Source: Arthrobacter sp. NtRootA1 | GTDB lineage: Bacteria > Actinomycetota > Actinomycetes > Actinomycetales > Micrococcaceae | Assembly: GCF_019976975.1 (NCBI RefSeq) | Contig: NZ_AP024630.1 | Span: 2,232,001 to 2,296,000 of the forward strand | Direction of reading: 5' to 3' | Length of the DNA stretch: 64,000 nt | Shown here: positions 17,641-24,989 of the stretch, piece by piece | Layout of the letters: every line of letters starts with the position of its first letter | Position numbering within the stretch: position 1 is the first letter of the stretch | The notes under the pieces: generated by a model | Told to the model about the DNA's origin: nothing | Databases searched by the model: none | What the model saw: the letters and a program-made list of their open reading frames with translations, nothing else | Position numbers and translations under genes: made by a program

Positions 17641-17977
17641 GCTCGGCTCGAGGTTCCGGAAGCGCTCCGATTGTGCTGCGGGCAGGCTGCAAAGATCCAG
17701 TTCCCGTCGTCGCCGTTCGGACTTCTCGCCTCGGGAGAAGGCGGTATTGATGGTCAGGGATGACTCGCAGGAGGCAGCGCGGGCCGTTAACCCTGCTGCT
17801 GGTTCGGCTACGAGGAGTGTTGCCATCGGCTTGCCCCTAGGCTGCGCGTTCGGCTCCTGAAACTAGGTCTCGTGCGTACAGCCCGGTTGAAGCCTTAACG
17901 CTGCCGCCGGTCTACCGCCTGTGCTGGAATGCTGGTGTGCGGCGCCAGGAGGGACCCTCCGTAGAGGCAACAGCCGC

Positions 17978-18496
17978 TTAGGTGGCCTTCGCAGACTGAC
18001 CGACAGCGACCGTTTGTGCTGATATTTCGTCCATAAAGAAGCCCTTAACGATCCCTGCGGCCCACTCGATGGCGAGATCATCACTGATGCTCCAGTCGCT
18101 CGCGTCGTGATGGCAGACGTCACCGAAGCGTTCTGCGCCCAACTCGGCGAGCAGGCTGTCGATGATGACACTGCCTTGCGCGAAGGTCTTGAGGTAGGTC
18201 TTGTCGCCCCGGCCGAAAACAGCGTATCTCAAGCCCTTTAGATCGGGCCGCGCGGATTCGAGCGCATCGTGAAAGGGTTGCGCACCCATGGGCAGTTCGC
18301 CCTCCCCATATGTTGAGCAAATGACGAAGAGGAAAGCCCCGTCGGTCAGAGTTGCGACATCAACGTCAGCCATACTTTCGATCCGCGCTTGGAACCCTTC
18401 AGGGAGCGACTCCGATATGTCTTCTGCGGTAAGTTCGCCACCACCCGATTCCGATCCAAAGATGATGCGAATGTCATAAGTGGTCTGGGTCATCAT
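17978..18496 (-). CDS. Flavodoxin / CPR-FMN-domain-like protein
   Basis: 172 residues. The FMN phosphate loop is GSESGGGELTAEDI at about 13-26, ICSTYGEGELP is the 60s loop, and FGRGDKTY with the following region forms the 90s loop typical of flavodoxins and the FMN domain of cytochrome P450 reductase. Its ATG overlaps the TAA of the HtaA-domain gene (TAATG), so the two are translationally coupled and probably made in equal amounts. It may deliver electrons to that haem protein or to the P450. Cytoplasmic, no signal peptide. Confidence 0.9.
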   Translation of the reverse strand: MMTQTTYDIRIIFGSESGGGELTAEDISESLPEGFQARIESMADVDVATLTDGAFLFVICSTYGEGELPMGAQPFHDALESARPDLKGLRYAVFGRGDKTYLKTFAQGSVIIDSLLAELGAERFGDVCHHDASDWSISDDLAIEWAAGIVKGFFMDEISAQTVAVGQSAKAT

Positions 18497-18996
18497 TAGT
18501 TCTTCTTTGCTCTCGGCGTGGCTATTGACAGGGGGTTATGTATGATTCGGACCGCATCAAGAGGTTCACCAGCGGAGTAGACACCGCCGAAGACCTTGAC
18601 GCCAGAGGACGCCAACGTCGCATCGTAAGTAATTGAGCCGTCCACTTCGACCCGCTCAACGAGTTCGGCGACAACCGTTTGGCTCCCTGCAGATCCGGAG
18701 TATTGTCCCGTGATGACACTCAGTAAGATCTGGTCGTCGCCGCGTTGAATACACGGGTCCGCGAGTATGACGTTAAGCAAACCGCCGTGGGCAGTGAACT
18801 GAACGTCGCCCTCAAACTTCATTTCGCCATGCCCGGTGGGCGGGAGAAGATCGACTCCGACTGCCGCAGGGAACAGGAACTCACTACGTGCCGTGGAGGC
18901 AGCTCCACCGCCAACGGTGGCCTCCGCACCAGGCTGCATAGCGAGATACCGCCTGAAGCTTGCTTTGATGCCCCACAGGCAAGCGAGCGAATCCAC
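18496..18996 (-). CDS. Standalone HtaA-domain (haem-binding) protein, no signal peptide
   Basis: 166 residues from GTG, with AAAGG 7 bases upstream. Nearly the whole chain is one HtaA domain: LWGIKASFRRYL near the N-terminus, GEMKFEGDVQFTAHGGLLNV in the middle, and late blocks ITYDATLASSGVKVFGGVY. Tyr17 and His70 sit where the haem-ligating Tyr and His of corynebacterial HtaA domains are expected. Those relatives are secreted or membrane-anchored haem-uptake proteins, whereas this one has no signal or anchor and is coupled to a flavodoxin inside a P450 catabolic cluster. A cytoplasmic redox or haem-handling role is inferred. Its promoter carries the cluster operator. Confidence 0.8.
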   Translation of the reverse strand: MDSLACLWGIKASFRRYLAMQPGAEATVGGGAASTARSEFLFPAAVGVDLLPPTGHGEMKFEGDVQFTAHGGLLNVILADPCIQRGDDQILLSVITGQYSGSAGSQTVVAELVERVEVDGSITYDATLASSGVKVFGGVYSAGEPLDAVRIIHNPLSIATPRAKKN

Positions 18997-19063
18997 AGCG
19001 ACACCTTTCGACGGTGGCCAATTTCAACGTCCTCGAACTAAGGACCATGGCAATAACCATTTG

Positions 19064-19092
19064 ATTATTTCAACCAACCGACCGGTTGTCAA
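19064..19092 (-). promoter_or_regulatory. Promoter with operator in the spacer, for the HtaA-flavodoxin pair
   Basis: On the minus strand TTGACA and AATAAT are 17 bases apart, and the spacer is filled by a palindrome, CAACCG-AC-CGGTTG (19075-19088). A repressor bound there would block RNA polymerase. The start site would be about 60 bases before the GTG at 18996. Confidence 0.7.
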
Positions 19093-19182
19093 CGGGAACG
19101 CTCGACGCTTTCGTATCCCTGTCAATCGGCGGAAAATGTTGATCGACGTCAACTTGCCGCAATGAATGCCAAGGCGATTTAT

Positions 19183-19222
19183 AAACCGGCCAGTTGTTTG
19201 ATTGGCTGCTTGATGCTAGCTT
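19183..19222 (+). promoter_or_regulatory. Operator overlapping -35 plus promoter for the second reductase unit
   Basis: AAACCGGCCAGTTGTTTGAT overlaps TTGTTT (19194-19199); TGC-TAGCTT (-10 at 19217-19222) follows after 17 bases. The layout is identical to 7365-7407 and 26346-26385. Confidence 0.6.
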
Positions 19223-19322
19223 TCTAGCAGGCGTCAGAAGTCGCTACGCGGTGGGCTAGTGATCGGGCGAAACGACCCCCATGTGACCTCACGCCGCTCA
19301 TAGTGCGTAGATAGGAGTCCTA

Positions 19323-19412
19323 GTGTTTGGTGTTGATATCCCTTCCGCTCCGGCTGGAAGCGGAGCGCTCGACGGCGTGACGTTATCCGCCGTCTTAGTA
19401 GGTATGCCATGA
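19323..19412 (+). CDS. 29-residue mini-ORF coupled to the second ferredoxin reductase
   Basis: GTG at 19323 is preceded by ATAGGAGTCCTA, a strong ribosome site. The peptide runs MFGVDIPSAPAGSGALDGVT and on to LVGMP, and its TGA overlaps the ATG of the reductase (ATGA). The placement argues for real translation, either as a leader for coupled translation or as a functional small peptide. I do not recognise it. Confidence 0.45.
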   Translation: MFGVDIPSAPAGSGALDGVTLSAVLVGMP

Positions 19413-20602
19413 CTATTGTCATCGCCGGAGGAGCCCTTGCCGGCCTTCGAACGGCCGAGAACCTCCGCGCCGGAGGGTGGACCGACCGGATCGTAGTTGC
19501 TTCTGACGAACGGGAGATGCCCTACAACCGACCGCCTCTCTCGAAGGAATTGCTCTGGGGGACGATGGAACGCGAGGACTTGACTTTCGCCCTTAGCGAC
19601 AGCGTGGCCGATGTCGACTGGCTACTAGGATCTCCTGTGGTGAAGGCCGACCTCGAGTCCCGTGTCCTGACCTTGGCCACGGGTACTGAGCTCAGCTTCA
19701 GCGGCCTCGTGGCCGCAACCGGAGTTTCATCGCGACGTTTGTCGGCACCGGGCCCGGTACAGGGGCGAACCGTACTTCGCACGCTCGAAGATGCGGCTGC
19801 CCTTCGAAGTGCCTTGGTCCCTGGTGCCCACGTTGTCATCTTGGGAGCGGGCTTTATCGGATGTGAGGTGGCGGCGACTGCCCGCAAACTCGGCTGTGAG
19901 GTCGACGTGGTCGCAATGGACCCCTGCGCGATGTTCGTTCCTCTGGGAGAAATGGTAGGCGGCGAAGTTCAGCGTAGACACGAGGCGATCGGTGTGCGTT
20001 TCCATATGTCGCGGACGATTTTAGCGACTGAGGGCAACGGGCGGGTTGAGGGTGTGGTGCTCGACAACGGGCAACGACTTCCCGCTGACATCCTCCTTGA
20101 AACGATCGGATCCGTACCTAACGCTGGCTGGCTCGATGGAAACGGTCTTGATCTCACCAACGGAATTCTCTGCGATGCTCAGATGCGTGCAGGAGGCAGA
20201 CCGGGTGTCGTTGCCGTAGGCGATGCAGCGCGCTTCGCGAATCCGGTCTTCAATGCCCCTCCACTTCGTATCGAGCACTGGCAGACAGCCATTGACACTG
20301 CCCGATTCGCAGCGCGAACTCTTCTCTACGACCTCGGAGTCACCCGGGACATTCCGCCGGCAGTCGCCCTAATGCCTTGGTTCTGGTCGGATCAAGGCGA
20401 CGTGCGCCTGACGTCTTACGGAATGCTCGGGCTCGCTGACGAAGTCGAGATTCTCGAGGGTGACCTCTCCGCCGAATGCGCAGTCGCCTATAGACGAGCT
20501 GGTGCACCAGTGGGTGTTGTCCTTGTCGGCATGAAGGAACGAGCGGCGCGTTTCAAGCGTTGGCTGACCGACGAGCGTAAGGCGCTCTCGATGTCGGCAT
20601 AG
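19409..20602 (+). CDS. FAD-dependent pyridine nucleotide-disulfide-type oxidoreductase (ferredoxin reductase family)
   Basis: 397 residues. IVIAGGALAGLRTAENLRAGGW is the FAD site with a slightly unusual GGALAG in place of GAGxAG, EMPYNRPPLSKELLWG is the PdR/BphA4 block, HVVILGAGFIGCEVAATARKLGCEVDVV is the NAD site, and VVAVGDAARFANPVF is the second FAD motif. The second Rossmann site is intact. It differs clearly from the reductase at 15810, so it may serve another acceptor, such as the divergently encoded flavodoxin/HtaA pair (inference). The start ATG overlaps the mini-ORF stop. Confidence 0.88.
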   Translation: MTIVIAGGALAGLRTAENLRAGGWTDRIVVASDEREMPYNRPPLSKELLWGTMEREDLTFALSDSVADVDWLLGSPVVKADLESRVLTLATGTELSFSGLVAATGVSSRRLSAPGPVQGRTVLRTLEDAAALRSALVPGAHVVILGAGFIGCEVAATARKLGCEVDVVAMDPCAMFVPLGEMVGGEVQRRHEAIGVRFHMSRTILATEGNGRVEGVVLDNGQRLPADILLETIGSVPNAGWLDGNGLDLTNGILCDAQMRAGGRPGVVAVGDAARFANPVFNAPPLRIEHWQTAIDTARFAARTLLYDLGVTRDIPPAVALMPWFWSDQGDVRLTSYGMLGLADEVEILEGDLSAECAVAYRRAGAPVGVVLVGMKERAARFKRWLTDERKALSMSA

Positions 20603-20620
20603 CGCCTTGCAATAGCGGCC

Positions 20621-20661
20621 AAAAGGTCCGCGTAGCCCCAACTGGCGGGGCCGGACCTTTT
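20621..20661 (+). terminator. Intrinsic terminator after the second reductase
   Basis: AAAAGGTCCG pairs with CGGACCTTTT, and inside it GCCCC pairs with GGGGC, giving a long stem flanked by A and T tracts. It can work in both directions. Confidence 0.85.
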
Positions 20662-20705
20662 AGGCAGCTTTTGCCGGAGACGGGAACACACAATGCGGGT
20701 TTTTT

Positions 20706-20752
20706 GGCGGTACCCCAGCGGGGGAGATCCTCGCTGAGGTACCGCCCTTTGC
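20706..20752. terminator. Second hairpin between convergent units
   Basis: GGCGGTACC pairs with GGTACCGCC across an inner, partly paired segment, with a T-run before it (on the plus strand) and CTTTG after it. It probably contributes to bidirectional termination. Confidence 0.55.
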
Positions 20753-20840
20753 TTCCAACCAGGCCACTACCGTCGGGTTGAGCGTATAGGTTGCGGGCAC
20801 CAGTTCCTCGGCCCGGAAGCGCTTGAGATGCTCCCTCGAA

Positions 20841-20874
20841 GCTGCGGGCCCTTGGTCGTGCAAGGACCCGCAGC
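20841..20874. terminator. Hairpin beside the 3' end of the beta-oxidation operon
   Basis: GCTGCGGG-CCTTG pairs with CAAGG-CCCGCAGC with a single mismatch across a 6-base loop. It lies 4 bases beyond the 3-hydroxyacyl-CoA dehydrogenase stop; the downstream side for that strand is not T-rich. Confidence 0.5.
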
Positions 20875-20878
20875 GTTC

Positions 20879-21742
20879 TTAGTTGTTCCAGGTGAAGAAG
20901 CCTTTGCCGGTTTTGCGTCCTAGTTCGCCGCGTTCTACTTTGTCCCGGAGTATTTGTGGTGGCGCGAAGCGGTCACCCAGCGTGGAATGCAGGTACTCCG
21001 CGATGCCCAGACGAACATCCAAACCCACGATGTCGGTGGTCTTGAGCGGCCCGGTGGGGTGTTTGTACCCAAGGACCATCGCGGCGTCGATGTCCTCCGC
21101 TGATGCCACACCCTCTTCGACCATGCGCATTGCCTCCAAGGCAATAGCGACGCCCAGCCTTGAGGACGCGAAGCCGGGCGCGTCATTAACGACGACGGCG
21201 GTCTTGCCGAGTGCGACGGTCCAGTTCTTCGCCGCTTGGGCGAGTTCGGGCGAAGTCTCTTTGGCCAGCACCACTTCGATGAGGGTGGAGGCGGGCACCG
21301 GGTTAAAGAAGTGCAGCCCCACGAAGTTTGCGGGGCGGTGCAATTCGTTGGCGAGCCCTGTGACGGACAGGGATGAGGTGTTGGACGCGAGGTAGGCATC
21401 GGCGGAGAGGTGTTCCTCCACGGCTTTCAGTGCCGTGACTTTGAGCTCGTAGTCCTCGGGCACGGCTTCTACTACGAGGCCGCAGTGGATTAACGATTCG
21501 TAGTCCGTGGAGGTGCTGAAGCGGGCCATCGCTTCCTCAGGGCTCCCGTGAAGGGTGCCGCGGGCAGCTGATTTCGCCACAGCCTCCGCGACGCGGCCCT
21601 GCGCCCCGGCCGCTGCCTCATGGTCACGTTCAATCACCACCACCGTGGCGCCCTTGGTGAGGAACGCGTGCGCGATGCCTGCACCCATCCGGCCACCGCC
21701 CAGGACTCCAACGACGTGGGGGATAGCGGGAACTGCTGTCAT
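20879..21742 (-). CDS. 3-hydroxyacyl-CoA dehydrogenase
   Basis: 287 residues. GVLGGGRMGAGIAHAFLTKG at 12-31 is the NAD motif, GLHFFNPVPASTLIEVV contains the catalytic His region, and the C-terminal helical domain (GVASAEDIDAAMVLGYKHPTGPLKTTDIVGLD) ends in KTGKGFFTW. The length fits the single-function 3-hydroxybutyryl-CoA dehydrogenase type. Its ATG overlaps the enoyl-CoA hydratase stop (ATGA). It is the last gene of a thiolase - hydratase - dehydrogenase operon that shortens CoA esters and may receive the ring-opened product of the neighbouring pathway or of phenylacetate. Confidence 0.93.
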   Translation of the reverse strand: MTAVPAIPHVVGVLGGGRMGAGIAHAFLTKGATVVVIERDHEAAAGAQGRVAEAVAKSAARGTLHGSPEEAMARFSTSTDYESLIHCGLVVEAVPEDYELKVTALKAVEEHLSADAYLASNTSSLSVTGLANELHRPANFVGLHFFNPVPASTLIEVVLAKETSPELAQAAKNWTVALGKTAVVVNDAPGFASSRLGVAIALEAMRMVEEGVASAEDIDAAMVLGYKHPTGPLKTTDIVGLDVRLGIAEYLHSTLGDRFAPPQILRDKVERGELGRKTGKGFFTWNN

Positions 21743-22542
21743 TTTTCGGTCCTGTCTTGCGTGGGAGCGTCAGTATCTTGCGAAGCTTTCGCCGACTTTT
21801 TATCGTGGAAAGCCTGCATTCGATCGAATTTGGCCTGGGATTCGAACAGAATCCCCTGGGCAAGGGTGTCGATCAGTGGGTGTGCTTCGGCTGGAGCGTG
21901 GAACACCGACTTGGTAATGCGGACCGCAAGGGGGTCCTGGCGGCCGATCCTGTCAGCCAGATTGTGCGCGGCCTCCATGAGCTCAGGGGCCTCGTGAATC
22001 TCGGTGATCAAACTGATCCGCAACGCTTCCTCGGCCCGCAACACGGTACCGGCCAGGAGGATTTCCTTGGCTTTTGGTTCGCCCACAAGCTCCTTGAGCC
22101 GGCAACTGGCGCCGGCCGCAGCAAGGATTCCCAGGCCTGTTTCGGGGTTGCCAATCCGCACACTTGGGGTCCCGATGCGGAAATCTGCCGCGTAGGCAAG
22201 CTCCGCACCGCCGCCTAGGCAATAGCCGTCCAAAGCTGCGATGACGGGCATCGGCAGCTTGGCGATGCGGACAAAGATTGTGGAATTGATTCCCCGCAGT
22301 GCGTCATCCCGCCGGCGTTCCCGGAGTTGTCCAATGTCAGCACCGGACGCGAACACGCCCTCGGCGCCAGTAAGGATCAGGACCTTGGGGTTGCGCTCCA
22401 GTTCGGCACACACCAGATGGAGTTCATCTACCATCTCCTGGTCTATCGCATTGCGTACTTCGGGACGGTTGAGAAGAACAGTGAGCCTGTCGTCACGGTC
22501 CTCGAGGAGAAGGGTGCTGAAGTCTTCCTGGTTCAGTGCCAT
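21739..22542 (-). CDS. Enoyl-CoA hydratase/isomerase (crotonase family)
   Basis: 267 residues. The oxyanion segment is FASGADIGQL, the CoA-binding block is GYCLGGGAELAYAADFRIG, and GNPETGLGILAAAGASCRL follows. Both catalytic glutamates of hydratases are present (GGGAEL and GNPE), so water addition to an enoyl-CoA is likely rather than only isomerisation. It begins immediately after the thiolase and overlaps the dehydrogenase start, which indicates one transcript. Confidence 0.92.
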   Translation of the reverse strand: MALNQEDFSTLLLEDRDDRLTVLLNRPEVRNAIDQEMVDELHLVCAELERNPKVLILTGAEGVFASGADIGQLRERRRDDALRGINSTIFVRIAKLPMPVIAALDGYCLGGGAELAYAADFRIGTPSVRIGNPETGLGILAAAGASCRLKELVGEPKAKEILLAGTVLRAEEALRISLITEIHEAPELMEAAHNLADRIGRQDPLAVRITKSVFHAPAEAHPLIDTLAQGILFESQAKFDRMQAFHDKKSAKASQDTDAPTQDRTEK

Positions 22543-23769
22543 TTACACGCCTTCCAGCAGCATTGCCGTGCCCTGGCCCACGCCGATGCACATCGTGGCA
22601 AGGCCAAGCTTCGGTCCATTGTTGCTGGCAAGCTCCCGCTCCATGCGGCCCAGGAGGGTAATGGCCAGACGTGACCCGCTGGAACCCAGCGGGTGCCCCA
22701 AACTGATGGCACCGCCGTCGTTATTGACGATTCCCGGGTCCAGCCCCAGGCGCCGCATGCTGGCAAGGGACTGGGTGGCAAAAGCTTCGTTGAGTTCCAC
22801 TGCGCCGAGCTGGTCCACGGTAAGGCCAGTGCGGGCAAGGACCTTCTGCGTTGCCGGGACAGGACCGATGCCCATGATTTCCGGCTCACAGCCCGCCGAA
22901 GCGCCATCGATGATGCGGGCGCGAGGCGTCAGGCCGAACTTCTTGATGGCTGCCTCGGAGGCAACGATGATCGCGGAGGCTCCATCGTTCAGGCTGGAGG
23001 AGTTGCCCGCAGTGACGACGGAGCCACCGGGAACTACTGGCCGGAGCCCAGCCAGGACATCCATGGTGGTGCCTTCGCGGGGACCCTCATCAGTGTCCAC
23101 CACGGTCTCGGACTTGCGGGTCTTGACGGTGACCGGAACAATCTCGTCCTTGAACCGGCCGCCTGCAATGGCTGCCAGCGCGAGCTCGTGCGAGCGGACA
23201 GCGAAAGCGTCTGCATCCTCGCGGGAGATGTTGTCCACGCGGCCCACTTCCTCGGCCGTTTCAGGCATGGAGTAGGTCATCTTGCCGTCCCGGGAGAGCT
23301 CGCCCTTGGTGAAGAGCGGGTTGACGAAGCGCCAGCCGATGGACGTATCGAAGATCTGGCCCGGCTTGGCGAATGCAGTGGTCGGCTTCTCCTGGACCCA
23401 GGGTGCCCGGCTCATGGATTCGACGCCACCGGCCACTACGATGTCCGCGGCGCCGGACTTGATCATCTGGCTCGCCATGATGATGGCGCTCAGGCCGGAG
23501 GCACAGAGCCTGTTAACGGTGATGCCCGGAATGTGGAGGGGAAGTCCTGCGAGGATGGTCGCCATGCGGGCCACGTTGCGGTTCTCCTCGCCAGCGCCGT
23601 TGGCGTTGCCGAGGATTACCTCATCAATGGAGTCAGGATCGACGCCGGCACGCGCCACTGCCTCACGGACCACCAGCGCGGCGAGGTCGTCAGGACGGAC
23701 TGAGGACAATGCCCCGCCGTAACGACCAACCGGCGTCCGTGCGCCGCCAACAAGAAAAGCCTCGACCAT
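22543..23769 (-). CDS. Acetyl-CoA C-acyltransferase (thiolase)
   Basis: 408 residues from ATG at 23769 with GAAGGATG as ribosome site; a 30-codon upstream extension is open but lacks family similarity. Catalytic elements are present: Cys in NRLCASGLSAI, NEAFATQ with His-proximal helix, GGAISLGHPLGSSGSR with the catalytic His, and CIGVGQGTAM with the second Cys. It cleaves 3-ketoacyl-CoA to acetyl- or succinyl-CoA. As first gene of the operon it is preceded by a site resembling the PaaR operator half (23812-23833). Close relatives include PaaJ/PcaF-type thiolases, which cannot be told apart here. Confidence 0.93.
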   Translation of the reverse strand: MVEAFLVGGARTPVGRYGGALSSVRPDDLAALVVREAVARAGVDPDSIDEVILGNANGAGEENRNVARMATILAGLPLHIPGITVNRLCASGLSAIIMASQMIKSGAADIVVAGGVESMSRAPWVQEKPTTAFAKPGQIFDTSIGWRFVNPLFTKGELSRDGKMTYSMPETAEEVGRVDNISREDADAFAVRSHELALAAIAGGRFKDEIVPVTVKTRKSETVVDTDEGPREGTTMDVLAGLRPVVPGGSVVTAGNSSSLNDGASAIIVASEAAIKKFGLTPRARIIDGASAGCEPEIMGIGPVPATQKVLARTGLTVDQLGAVELNEAFATQSLASMRRLGLDPGIVNNDGGAISLGHPLGSSGSRLAITLLGRMERELASNNGPKLGLATMCIGVGQGTAMLLEGV

Positions 23770-23811
23770 GAGAACATCCTTCGCGAAGTGAGTGGGGGTC
23801 AGAAGCCAATT

Positions 23812-23833
23812 ACTGACCGTTCGTTCTATAAAG
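23812..23833 (-). promoter_or_regulatory. PaaR-like operator half-site before the thiolase operon
   Basis: ACTGACCGTTCGTTC agrees with the left part of the PaaR consensus I recall from corynebacteria (ACTNACCGNNCGNNCGGT...); the right half is not conserved. It is 43 bases before the thiolase start. If real, it would place the operon under a phenylacetyl-CoA-type regulator rather than the cluster TetR. Confidence 0.35.
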
Positions 23834-23943
23834 ATTACACGGGGGTGGCGCACGGTCAATGTAATATCGCGTCACCGCCGCTGGGGCTCCCATGCTGTGC
23901 GGACATCCAGGCACTCAAGGCTCCATCTCCTGACCGGGCTGGA

Positions 23944-24813
23944 TTAGGGCAAGACGCTGGCGGCAGCCGAGCGTACGGCCTCGGATAAGGAGGTTGCCTG
24001 CCGTCCAATCAGCCTGCGAAGGTCACCGCCGGTAACCAAGAGATCTCCGCGCGCGATGCCCAGGTCGGAATCGGCAAGGATATGCGCGAAAGATTCCGGT
24101 ACGCCCACACCAGTCAGCAGGCCAATGTAGTCGTCGGCAGGAAGATTCTTGTAGGTAATCGTCTGACCCGAGACCGCGGTGATCTCGGCTGCCAAGTCGT
24201 TCATGGTGAACGCTTCATCTCCACCAAGTTCATATACCTTGCCCGCCTGGTTTTCTGCCAACAGGACGGCAGCGGCAGCGTTTGCGTAGTCGGCGCGGGA
24301 GGCAGCGCTGACCTTGCCATTTCCAGCGCTGCCCGCCAACGCCCCCTGGGCCAGCGTTACCGACAATTGGCCGGTGTAGTTCTCCAGGTACCAGCTATTC
24401 CGTAGGAGTGCGAAGGGGACTCCGGATTCCACGAGGATTGACTCTGTAGCTTGGTGTTCTGCGGCGAGCTTCATGCCAGTTGTGTCGGCGTTCGCGATGC
24501 TGGTGTAGGCAAGCAGCTCCACGCCCTCGTCCCCGGCCGCTTCGATAACAGTGCGGTGTTGCTCCACACGCTGGCCGACCTCACTGCTGGAGATCAGCAA
24601 TATTCTGCTGGCCCCTTTCAACGCTCCAGCGACAGAGGCGGCGTCTTCGTAGTCCAATGATGTGACCTTGACTCCGAGACCGGCGAGATCTGCCAGCTTC
24701 CCAATGGAGCGGCCCGCGGCGACGATGCCCCCGGCGGGAACACCGCGGTCCAATAGGGCCTCGATGACGAGGCGACCCAGCTGGCCCGTTGCGCCAGTTA
24801 TAACGATGCTCAT
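23944..24813 (-). CDS. NAD(P)H-dependent quinone reductase, QorB/NmrA-like
   Basis: 289 residues. The N-terminal ITGATGQLGRLVIEALLDRG is the atypical-SDR nucleotide motif. ILLISSSEVGQRVEQHRTVIEAA, LLRNSWYLENYTGQL and VYELGGDEAFTMNDLAAEI match E. coli QorB (quinone oxidoreductase 2) along the full length, as I recall that sequence. It probably reduces quinones or binds NADPH as a redox sensor. It is on the minus strand downstream of the P450 gene with 176 bases between, so it may be a separate unit. A ribosome site GAAAGGAACGACC precedes ATG. Confidence 0.85.
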   Translation of the reverse strand: MSIVITGATGQLGRLVIEALLDRGVPAGGIVAAGRSIGKLADLAGLGVKVTSLDYEDAASVAGALKGASRILLISSSEVGQRVEQHRTVIEAAGDEGVELLAYTSIANADTTGMKLAAEHQATESILVESGVPFALLRNSWYLENYTGQLSVTLAQGALAGSAGNGKVSAASRADYANAAAAVLLAENQAGKVYELGGDEAFTMNDLAAEITAVSGQTITYKNLPADDYIGLLTGVGVPESFAHILADSDLGIARGDLLVTGGDLRRLIGRQATSLSEAVRSAAASVLP

Positions 24814-24989
24814 GCGGTCGTTCCTTTCACGGATTCTTGTGGATATTCTGCCCCCAGCGGACTAAGGTCTGGCGGAGCGGGGCCGTGAGCTGGCTGTGCT
24901 GTTGATTCGGCTCGTCACTTGGGTTTCGACAAGGCCGAAGAAACAACAGCCAGTGCGGGGCGCTGTCTGCGGCAAAAGCTTCGGTTCTA

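Larger units (their letters stand above)
17073..17977. other. Long gene-poor stretch with terminator and transposase remnant
   Basis: These 900 bases between the ferredoxin reductase and the convergent flavodoxin hold an intrinsic terminator (17344-17376) and a decayed ISL3-type transposase fragment (about 17440-17640). I see no intact gene. Confidence 0.55.
18997..19322. other. Divergent control region between HtaA-flavodoxin and second reductase
   Basis: No gene. It contains a minus-strand promoter with operator (19064-19092) and a plus-strand promoter with operator (19183-19222). Confidence 0.6.

Noticed and set aside
17309..17860. A 183-codon plus-strand frame as an intact gene
   Set aside because: Only a short inner part looks like a transposase; the rest is low-complexity and the terminator lies inside its start. 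Treated as a relic.
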